DNA of 15,657 bases from JAJOKI01 sp964412405 (lineage in GTDB: Archaea; Halobacteriota; UBA148; JAJOKI01), in NCBI GenBank assembly GCA_964412405.1, contig CAYPOB010000017.1:1-15657 (forward strand), read 5' to 3'. The notes beneath the pieces were generated by a model. The model saw nothing but the letters and a program-made list of their open reading frames with translations, was not told the origin of the DNA and made no database searches. A program made the position numbers and the translations under genes. This document shows positions 7,146 to 12,279 of this stretch, piece by piece. Within the stretch, counting starts at the first letter, position 1; each line of letters begins with the position of its first letter.

Positions 7146-7466
7146 ATGGAATTCCATAAAGCAAAAAAAGTGGTGATTGTAACAGAGGCATCTATATTAG
7201 ATGACGTCATCGAGACGATAACCGAACTTGGTGCCGATGGTTACACTGTACAGAGTGCTACGGGCAAAGGAGAAAGGGGCGTAAGGTCTGGAAATAATTT
7301 TAGCGATCTGTTTAAGAACGTCAGAATAGAGACCATAACAAACGAAGGGGTAGCCAAGAAAATAGCCGTTGAAATTATGGAGAGATTCTTTAAAAACTAT
7401 GCTGGTATAGTCTACATACTGGATGTGGAGGTAATCAGAGCGAAGAAGTTTCATGTGCCTGAATGA
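7146..7466 (+). CDS. sbtB: SbtB-like PII signalling protein
   Basis: The 106-residue protein has the ferredoxin-like PII fold pattern: strand KKVVIVTEA, helix ILDDVIETITELG, strand GYTVQSATG, a loop GKGERGVRSG resembling the SbtB T-loop motif, then VRIETITNEGVAKKIAVEIMERFF and the final strand GIVYILDVEVIRA. SbtB proteins bind adenine nucleotides and control SbtA, usually as trimers on its cytoplasmic face. The cysteine pair found at the C-terminus of some cyanobacterial SbtB proteins is absent. I chose ATG 7146 because GGTGA (7132-7136) lies nine bases before it, whereas the upstream GTG 7134 and ATG 7137 have no ribosome binding site; those would add four or three residues. The gene follows sbtA by about 15 bases and is surely cotranscribed. 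Confidence 0.88.
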   Translation: MEFHKAKKVVIVTEASILDDVIETITELGADGYTVQSATGKGERGVRSGNNFSDLFKNVRIETITNEGVAKKIAVEIMERFFKNYAGIVYILDVEVIRAKKFHVPE

Positions 7467-7474
7467 CCACGTAT

Positions 7475-7493
7475 GCACAACATCGTCAAAAGA
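7475..7493 (+). repeat. Direct repeat copy 1 (19 bases, GCACAACATCGTCAAAAGA)
   Basis: This copy begins eight bases after the sbtB stop codon and is identical to 7805-7823; the copies start 330 bases apart. Flanking bases differ on both sides. It could be the left edge of an inserted or duplicated element. Confidence 0.85.
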
Positions 7494-7526
7494 GAGACCG
7501 CCAACTTAACACACCTATATGTTATA

Positions 7527-7615
7527 GGGGGAGGTGAAACATTCAATCCATATGCGGGGCTCTCTTTAGGCAGCCTGAATGGAAACAGATCTTAGAACCT
7601 CTTTGTCCCTTTTTT
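7527..7615 (+). ncRNA. Candidate structured RNA or 3' leader with terminal T run
   Basis: Nested complementary arms can be drawn: GAGGT (7531-7535) with ACCTC (7597-7601), flanked by GGGG (7527-7530) facing CCC (7607-7609); CATTCA (7540-7545) with TGAATG (7576-7581); and GGCT (7558-7561) with AGCC (7572-7575). Six T residues follow at 7610-7615, which suits an archaeal terminator for the sbtAB transcript or the end of a small RNA. It matches no RNA family that I recognise. Confidence 0.35.
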
Positions 7616-7651
7616 AATAGTGTATAAAGTATAACTTTATGCACAGAAATT

Positions 7652-7750
7652 CCATAGGAATGTTTCTGAACTCAAGTAAATCCGAACGAAGTGAGGATTT
7701 TCTTGTATCTCGAACCATATGCATCAACATAGTTTTCATTCCTTCTATGG
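7652..7750. repeat. Long imperfect inverted repeat with 11-base hairpin stem
   Basis: The outer arms are CCATAGGAATG (7652-7662) and CATTCCTTCTATGG (7737-7750), complementary apart from a three-base bulge. The inner arms are CAAGTAAATCC (7673-7683) and GGATTTTCTTG (7695-7705), with one mismatch in eleven around an 11-base loop. Sequence between the two stems is partly complementary as well. This resembles a miniature transposon remnant or a folded RNA; no transposase gene accompanies it. Confidence 0.5.
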
Positions 7751-7804
7751 TTTCAACAGAAGGGGAGAGTTGGGGCATTGACTTTTCCTCAAGTTGACAG
7801 ATTC

Positions 7805-7823
7805 GCACAACATCGTCAAAAGA
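7805..7823 (+). repeat. Direct repeat copy 2 (19 bases)
   Basis: Identical to 7475-7493. It ends eight bases before the TATA box at 7831, and its 3' end plus the next base forms CGTC-AAAA-GACG, a small dyad absent from copy 1. It could be an activator site upstream of the OFOR operon promoter, or the right edge of an insertion. Confidence 0.85.
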
Positions 7824-7830
7824 CGAAATT

Positions 7831-7853
7831 TTATATATAATGGTGAACCATTA
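7831..7853 (+). promoter_or_regulatory. OFOR operon promoter: TATA box with overlapping perfect palindrome
   Basis: TTATATATAA (7831-7840) is a strong TATA box. It runs directly into TAATGGT-GA-ACCATTA (7838-7853), a perfect inverted repeat with 7-base arms. In archaea a site between the TATA box and the transcript start (expected near 7860) typically serves a repressor that blocks polymerase recruitment. The regulator is not identifiable from this window. Confidence 0.6.
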
Positions 7854-7872
7854 AATGTTCTGCACATATAAT

Positions 7873-7893
7873 CGTTACAATGATGAGGTAACG
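7873..7893 (+). promoter_or_regulatory. Leader hairpin upstream of the CdhB-like gene
   Basis: CGTTAC (7873-7878) and GTAACG (7888-7893) form a 6-base stem with a nine-base loop. GAGGT within it (7885-7889) can also pair with ACCTC at 7914-7918, so two alternative folds are possible. GAGGT could serve as ribosome binding site for a GTG at 7895, which opens a frame continuous with the CdhB-like gene. The leader from about 7860 to 7972 is longer than usual for archaea. Confidence 0.3.
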
Positions 7894-7972
7894 TGTGAAA
7901 AAGGATGAGATGAACCTCTATATATCCTCTCTTCATCATCAATATCGCGAAAAACGATGGCAGGAATATCAC

Positions 7973-8572
7973 ATGGCATCTGTAATATTTTTACAAAAAG
8001 ATTATAAGGTCGTCCCCGGTCCCGAGGCATATCTATCGCCAGCGGCTGCATCGATGGGCATAGTGCTTCCCGAAAAAGGACAGGGATTGATTGAGGGGCA
8101 GATCGTGTCCGAGAAGGTGGCAATGGAGGCAATTGCCAAAAAATTACTTGGCGCCAAAAATCCTACGTTTTTCCCTGGGCCAAACGTATTGTGGGCAGTG
8201 TCAGAAAAGGTAGTAGCCAAGGCAGGCGCACTGCAGGAGATGGTAAAAGCAGTGCCAGGGATGAAAATTATACCAATGCCAGATTACAGGCCAAAGTATC
8301 CGATGATCGATCCAGAAGTGGAGATCAATCCCAATCACCCCAATTTGACGATATGGCACAACGACATAGATGTATGTGTTTTTGCCGGGGTTCACTGCCA
8401 TTATGCAAACTTGGCTTTGAAGATCATCAGGGGCGGGACTGATTGTTATACGATAGCGCTATGTGCCGATGCTGGCCATGAGGATGCGATGATATCTCTC
8501 AGAGATGTCCACGCCGAGGATATACGGAGATTGACGAAGGTCATAGAAAAACTTAGAGAGGGGTCAAAATGA
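7973..8572 (+). CDS. CdhB-like protein (CO dehydrogenase beta / acetyl-CoA synthase epsilon-type family)
   Basis: The 199-residue protein resembles the family often labelled 'carbon monoxide dehydrogenase beta subunit family', related to the archaeal CdhB/epsilon subunit of the CODH/ACS complex, which has a nucleotide-binding-like Rossmann fold. Visible segments are a conserved-looking start (VPGPEAYLSPAAASMGIV), a central alpha/beta region, and DVCVFAGVHCHYANLALKIIRGG, which suits a Rossmann strand-loop-helix. No CxxC cluster motif is present, so it is unlikely to hold an iron-sulfur cluster. I chose ATG 7973 (AGGA seven bases upstream); a GTG at 7895 with GAGGT upstream would add 26 poorly ordered residues. 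It overlaps the OFOR alpha gene by four bases (ATGA), so it is probably an accessory subunit of that oxidoreductase rather than of CODH, whose other genes are absent. The precise role is unknown. Confidence 0.72.
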   Translation: MASVIFLQKDYKVVPGPEAYLSPAAASMGIVLPEKGQGLIEGQIVSEKVAMEAIAKKLLGAKNPTFFPGPNVLWAVSEKVVAKAGALQEMVKAVPGMKIIPMPDYRPKYPMIDPEVEINPNHPNLTIWHNDIDVCVFAGVHCHYANLALKIIRGGTDCYTIALCADAGHEDAMISLRDVHAEDIRRLTKVIEKLREGSK

Positions 8573-9714
8573 AGGAAAGGAAGGCGGTGGACCCTGAATA
8601 CCTGCTCAAAGAAGCTCCGCGCAAAAAGAAATTTCTGATTGGAAATGAGGCGGTTGCCGAGGCGGTGAAGCGGGCCAATGTCGACATAGGAGTTTCATAT
8701 CCCATTACGCCGCAGAGCGAGGCGATGCATTTAGTGGGGGATATTTATGCAGAGGGCTATCTGAAGGATTACTATCGGGCTGAGCATGAACTTGGTGCAA
8801 TGGCTGCTGTGGCTGGTGCAGCAATGGGTGGCTCTAGAACTTTCACCGCTACCTCCGGGCCTGGTACATTAAGGGGGTTTGAGATGTATCCCTGTTGGGC
8901 GGGCGCTAGATTGCCCATTGTATGTGCATTTATGTGTAGGGGTGTAAACTCGCCGCTGACCATTCAGCCAGATAACATCGAGATTGGATGGTTGATGGAC
9001 ACGGGAATGATGATATTTCATGCCGAAAATCCCCAGGAATTTTTTGATATGATCCTTCAGGCATATGTCATAGCCGAACAACCCGAGGTGCACATACCAG
9101 TTGGTGTGTGCGTAGATGGCTTCTTTGTAACGCATACAAGGGAGATCGTCGAGGTAACGCCAGAAAATGAGATGATTGCTCCATATGACCCATCCAGCTC
9201 CCCCTGTCCTACGATGGATATGGAGACGCCGCCGATAAGGCAGATGAGAGATCCATTCGTCATGAAAAGCAACTACATAAGTTATAATACCCATGCCAGC
9301 TGGCAGCAAGAGGTCCGTGCTGCAGCAGAACGCGCCCGAAAACATATTGCAAGACATATAGGGAGTTCTATCGAAGTCACCAATCCAGATGCGGAGATAT
9401 TATTGGTGGCGTCAGGCACTGCGGCTGCGCAGGCGAGAGTGGCAGCGGAGATGGCAAAGAAGGACGGTATCGATGTTGGGCTGGTGAAGGTCAAGGTGAT
9501 AAGACCATTTCCAGATAAGGAGATTCGGGAACTTACAGAAAACCCGAAGGCAATCCTGGTCCCAGAGCACAATATCGTTGGATGGCTGGCGAGGGAGATC
9601 ATGTCAAGAACGGATTACACAAAAGTCTTTGGAGGTCCAAGGGTATTTGGCGGCATGACGATGCCTCCCAAGGCCATACTGGATGAAATAAAAAATATAG
9701 CGAGAGTGATATAA
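8569..9714 (+). CDS. 2-oxoacid:ferredoxin oxidoreductase, alpha subunit
   Basis: The alpha chain of OFOR enzymes binds the pyrimidine end of thiamine pyrophosphate and the substrate. This 381-residue protein shows GNEAVAEA (25-32), YPITPQS (44-50) and the conserved glutamate region RAEHELGA (E72 or E74), followed by SGPGTLRGFEM. The C-terminal transketolase-like domain carries EILLVASGTAAAQARVAAE and VKVIRPFPDKEIREL. OFORs oxidise a 2-oxoacid to acyl-CoA and CO2 and reduce ferredoxin, or run in reverse to fix CO2. The segment after CRGVNSP departs from the usual pyruvate-enzyme NDHSD-type sequence (QPDNIEIGWLMDTG), so the substrate cannot be named; pyruvate, 2-oxoisovalerate and 2-oxoglutarate all remain possible. 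It overlaps the CdhB-like gene by four bases and abuts the beta gene. Confidence 0.9.
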   Translation: MKERKAVDPEYLLKEAPRKKKFLIGNEAVAEAVKRANVDIGVSYPITPQSEAMHLVGDIYAEGYLKDYYRAEHELGAMAAVAGAAMGGSRTFTATSGPGTLRGFEMYPCWAGARLPIVCAFMCRGVNSPLTIQPDNIEIGWLMDTGMMIFHAENPQEFFDMILQAYVIAEQPEVHIPVGVCVDGFFVTHTREIVEVTPENEMIAPYDPSSSPCPTMDMETPPIRQMRDPFVMKSNYISYNTHASWQQEVRAAAERARKHIARHIGSSIEVTNPDAEILLVASGTAAAQARVAAEMAKKDGIDVGLVKVKVIRPFPDKEIRELTENPKAILVPEHNIVGWLAREIMSRTDYTKVFGGPRVFGGMTMPPKAILDEIKNIARVI

Positions 9715-10539
9715 ATGATGCCTAAAATATCTCCTGGTTTCGAGGATGTATTGCCTGCAGAGTACCGAGAGCTCGTCAAGGATGGCCCCTATGGGCGAAA
9801 TCTGGGAATAAAAGATCTTGGTACTTTTAAAGAATTAATAGCGGAGCATCCATTGTGTGCGGGATGTGCTCTTGGTTTATCGATAAGGTTTATCATGGCG
9901 GCCCTCCCATGTCCAGAGGACACAGTTGTAGTCGGGACCACCGGGTGTAACAGCATACTCATGCCGCAGTTGGCCATCCATAATATACACTCACTTTTTG
10001 GAAATCAAAATGCAGTGGCATCTGGTTTGAAGAGAGCGCTGAAGATAAGGTACCCAGATAAGAACAAAGATGTGGTGGTAATAGCAGGAGACGGTGGCAC
10101 GGCCGATATTGGATTCGCCATGACGATGCATTCCTGGATTAGAGGGGAGAATATCGCTACGATAATGTTGGACAACGAGGGCTACTCCAACACAGGTGGA
10201 CAGGAGAGTGGTATGACGCGTGAGGGTGTTGTATTGAATATGGCTCCGCTTGGGAAGAAATACCCAAAAATGCCAATGTTCGAGCTGGCCAGGGAATCTG
10301 GCTGCGTATATGTTGCTGCTGTGAGTCCTGCTAGCCCAAGGCGTCTGGAGAGGATGGTGAAGAGGGCAATACTCGTGGCAAGAGAGGTAGGGCCAACATA
10401 TGTTCAAATATACTGTCCCTGTGCTACCAACTATAAATTCGATCCATCGGAGACGTTAAAGAGGACTAAAGCTGATGAGCAGATACGAGAATACATGAGC
10501 CCGGATGCGAAGGAGTTGATAGAGGGGCTGGGAGTATGA
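9715..10539 (+). CDS. 2-oxoacid:ferredoxin oxidoreductase, beta subunit (TPP-binding)
   Basis: The 274-residue beta chain binds the diphosphate of thiamine pyrophosphate through GDG (125-127) and the downstream LDNEGYSNTGGQ (N154, N159), the family's magnesium/TPP motif. Cysteines for the proximal [4Fe-4S] cluster are C48 and C51 (CAGC), C78 (TTGC) and C234 or C236 (CPC). The first 40 residues are a proline- and charge-rich N-terminal arm. The start follows the alpha stop directly with two ATG codons in tandem (9715 and 9718); GAGAGTGAT just upstream serves as ribosome binding site, and the second ATG has the better spacing. The beta stop overlaps the gamma start (ATGA). All residues needed for catalysis and electron transfer appear intact. 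Confidence 0.92.
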   Translation: MMPKISPGFEDVLPAEYRELVKDGPYGRNLGIKDLGTFKELIAEHPLCAGCALGLSIRFIMAALPCPEDTVVVGTTGCNSILMPQLAIHNIHSLFGNQNAVASGLKRALKIRYPDKNKDVVVIAGDGGTADIGFAMTMHSWIRGENIATIMLDNEGYSNTGGQESGMTREGVVLNMAPLGKKYPKMPMFELARESGCVYVAAVSPASPRRLERMVKRAILVAREVGPTYVQIYCPCATNYKFDPSETLKRTKADEQIREYMSPDAKELIEGLGV

Positions 10540-11183
10540 GGTTAGATATAAGGATGTCTGGACTTGGCGGACAGGGGATGGTTACAGCTGCCAATATAGT
10601 GGGCAGTGCCGCCGTAAAGGATGGGAAGTACGGCATCGTGATACCATTCTTTGGGGCAGAGAAGAGACTTGCCCCTGCGGAGAGCTATGTTCGAATATCC
10701 ACGGAGGAAGTTTATGAGAAGGGAGAGGTCAACTATCCAAATGTCATAATGGTATTTCATGAAGAAGTTATCACAAAGGGAAAATGCTATACGATGCCAT
10801 TTTATGATGGGCTGCAGCAAGATGGCTTACTGATAGTCAACAGTTCAGATGAGGTACTGTCTGAGCGGGATTCCCAAAGGTTAAAGGAGCGCAATACAAA
10901 AATTTTTTATGTGCCAGCATCTCAAATTGCGATGGATGTGGCTGGCACGGAGCTGGCAACGAACATGGTCATGCTTGGTTCACTGGTCGGTGCAACAGAT
11001 ATCGTCACATTTAATAGTCTGGAAAAGGCGATTGCGGAGAGATTTGGAAAAGGAAAGTTCACCGCCTCTGCGACAACGGCAGCGCTGGATGATGTGCTGA
11101 AAAGGAAATATGCCAAAGCACATGAACTGGTGGAAAAGAATATGGAAGCAGTTAGGGTGGCATCCAAATTGATTAAAGGTTAA
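10536..11183 (+). CDS. 2-oxoacid:ferredoxin oxidoreductase, gamma subunit
   Basis: This 215-residue protein is the gamma chain (POR/KOR catalytic-domain family), which helps position coenzyme A and completes the active heterotetramer. The N-terminal glycine motif MSGLGGQGMVTAA (G9, G11-G12, G14), the region VIPFFGAEKRLAPAESYVRIS and the later LGSLVGATDIV segment are typical. The ATG overlaps the beta stop by four bases. The C-terminal 45 residues form a charged helix. A 23-base gap separates it from the ferredoxin-type delta gene. Subunit identity is firm; the 2-oxoacid is not determined. Confidence 0.9.
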   Translation: MRLDIRMSGLGGQGMVTAANIVGSAAVKDGKYGIVIPFFGAEKRLAPAESYVRISTEEVYEKGEVNYPNVIMVFHEEVITKGKCYTMPFYDGLQQDGLLIVNSSDEVLSERDSQRLKERNTKIFYVPASQIAMDVAGTELATNMVMLGSLVGATDIVTFNSLEKAIAERFGKGKFTASATTAALDDVLKRKYAKAHELVEKNMEAVRVASKLIKG

Positions 11184-11206
11184 TAGGTGTTGAGGTTACA
11201 ATTATA

Positions 11207-11401
11207 ATGTCATTTATAGTAAAATTAGCAGAGAACCTATGTACTGGGTGCAAACAATGCATTCTTGCCTGTCCTGAGCCCAACGTCATATGGTTCAATA
11301 AGGATACGAAAAAGGTGGGGTTTTATATCGAGAGATGCAAGGGATGCGGGCTATGCGTCGAGGCATGTAAATTCAATGCTCTAGAGATCGTGTTGGCGTG
11401 A
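11207..11401 (+). CDS. 2-oxoacid:ferredoxin oxidoreductase, delta subunit (2[4Fe-4S] ferredoxin)
   Basis: This 64-residue ferredoxin has two CxxCxxCxxxC motifs, C12-C15-C18-C22 (followed by Pro) and C44-C47-C50-C54, so it should hold two [4Fe-4S] clusters and pass electrons from the beta-subunit cluster to soluble ferredoxin. It lacks the longer N-terminal region found in some PorD subunits. GAGGT lies upstream of ATG 11207. It is the last gene of the operon, and its final 21 bases overlap the 3' end of the opposite-strand permease gene, so the two transcripts converge. Confidence 0.92.
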   Translation: MSFIVKLAENLCTGCKQCILACPEPNVIWFNKDTKKVGFYIERCKGCGLCVEACKFNALEIVLA

Positions 11402-12121
11402 TGATGGTAGGAGCGATCTGCAACTGGTATAGCCAACGACCATCGATGTTATCATCGCTGCAGCTATCAGCATGTACATTATTATTATCTGAAGCTTTAC
11501 GGCATCGATTGGAGCTGCACCGCCAAGTATCATGCCAGCCATCCCCCCTGGAATGAAAACGAGCCCAACGGTTTTTGTCGTATCAATGGACGGAATCATT
11601 GCAACTCTAATGCTATTTTTCAAATAGACCATCGAGGCTTGTTTGTTTGACGCACCTAATGATATGGCGCCCTCTATTATGCTCCAGTTTGATCTTATTT
11701 CGCTATAAAGGCGTTCCATACTCAGAGAGGCGACCGTCATTGAATTGCCTATCACCATTCCGGATATTGGGATGACATATCTAGGGCTTAGCTCTATAAT
11801 CTCAAATACGAGCATGATGCCAAGAGTTATGGATGTGCTGAGGAATATGGCAAGAAGCGCGTATGCCATCGAATTGGGAACGTATGTCACCCTTCTTCCA
11901 GACGTGTATCCTGCTATCGCCACCATGACTCCGATCATTATGATGACCATGCGTATGTCATCAATTTCGAATATCAAATGAATCGCCAACCCTACAGCCA
12001 TCAGTTGAAAGAATGCCCGTATAGTCGCGATCAATATGTCCCGCTCGAGATCGAGTTTTTCAAAATAGGATAATAGTATGGCGAACAGTATGAGCAATAG
12101 AGAATAAAATACTTCAATCAT
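11381..12121 (-). CDS. fetB: FetB/UPF0014-family ABC-type permease
   Basis: The 246-residue membrane protein matches the UPF0014 (YbbM/FetB) family, which in E. coli forms the FetAB iron exporter with an ATPase. Six or seven hydrophobic segments are visible, near residues 3-18, 33-52, 58-72, 86-105, 115-130, 180-200 and 210-230. Family-like stretches include LLSYFEKLDLERDILIATIRAFFQL near the start, PNSMAYALLA, PISGMVIGNSMTVASLSMERL and IPGGMAGMILGGAAP near the end. No FetA ATPase is in the window, so the partner must lie elsewhere or the protein works differently. No ribosome binding site stands out; a TATA-like element about 23 bases upstream of the ATG would give a leaderless transcript. 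Its 3' end overlaps the ferredoxin subunit gene. The substrate (iron or another metal or compound) is uncertain. Confidence 0.85.
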   Translation of the reverse strand: MIEVFYSLLLILFAILLSYFEKLDLERDILIATIRAFFQLMAVGLAIHLIFEIDDIRMVIIMIGVMVAIAGYTSGRRVTYVPNSMAYALLAIFLSTSITLGIMLVFEIIELSPRYVIPISGMVIGNSMTVASLSMERLYSEIRSNWSIIEGAISLGASNKQASMVYLKNSIRVAMIPSIDTTKTVGLVFIPGGMAGMILGGAAPIDAVKLQIIIMYMLIAAAMITSMVVGYTSCRSLLPSSRQHDL

Positions 12122-12137
12122 ATTATTGTATTACCCA

Positions 12138-12173
12138 CTTATATTGAGAATGTTCCACTCCCTTATATTTTTG
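12138..12173 (-). promoter_or_regulatory. Candidate TATA boxes for the FetB-like gene
   Basis: On the minus strand two TATA-like elements precede ATG 12121: caaaaatataagg (12162-12174), giving a leader of about 17 bases, and ctcaatataagt (12138-12149), giving a leaderless transcript. I cannot decide between them. Confidence 0.35.
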
Positions 12174-12215
12174 CCTAAGGGAGTTTTAAACCATAACTCT
12201 TTTAGACATTGGGGC

Positions 12216-12272
12216 AAGATATAAATCTTAAAATACACGACCAATCCCGTATGGGAGAACTAACAGGAGTGA
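12216..12272 (+). promoter_or_regulatory. ilvD promoter region and ribosome binding site
   Basis: GATATAAAT (12219-12226) and cttaaaata (12228-12236) are TATA-like elements. The first lies inside the inverted repeat AAGAT-ATAA-ATCTT (12216-12229), a possible operator. A further small dyad TCCC-GTAT-GGGA is at 12245-12256. The ribosome binding site AGGAGTGA (12265-12272) is seven bases before ATG 12280 and fixes that start. Confidence 0.45.
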
Positions 12273-12279
12273 ACCGTCA

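Larger units (their letters stand above)
7467..7830. other. Non-coding interval between sbtB and the OFOR operon
   Basis: No convincing gene lies here. The interval holds a 19-base direct repeat near both edges (7475-7493 and 7805-7823), a foldable segment ending in a T run (7527-7615), and an imperfect inverted repeat with a strong inner hairpin (7652-7750). The flanking copies of the repeat enclose both folded segments, so the interval could be a small inserted non-autonomous element or a regulatory RNA region. A 64-codon minus-strand frame (7614-7808) crosses the hairpin; I could not support it as a gene. Confidence 0.6.

Noticed and set aside
7614..7808. 64-codon minus-strand frame in the sbtB-OFOR interval
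   Set aside because: It spans the imperfect inverted repeat, whose symmetry explains the pattern; no ribosome binding site was seen. A degraded mobile-element peptide is possible but unsupported.
7467..7972. tRNA or known riboswitch in the long gap
   Set aside because: No cloverleaf or recognised riboswitch core could be drawn; only generic stems were found.
7973..8572. True CODH/ACS epsilon subunit (cdhB)
   Set aside because: No cdhA, cdhC, cdhD or cdhE gene is present, and the gene is translationally coupled to OFOR alpha; only family-level similarity is claimed.
8869..9357. 162-codon minus-strand frame inside the OFOR alpha gene
   Set aside because: Composition is atypical and it fully overlaps a well-supported gene.
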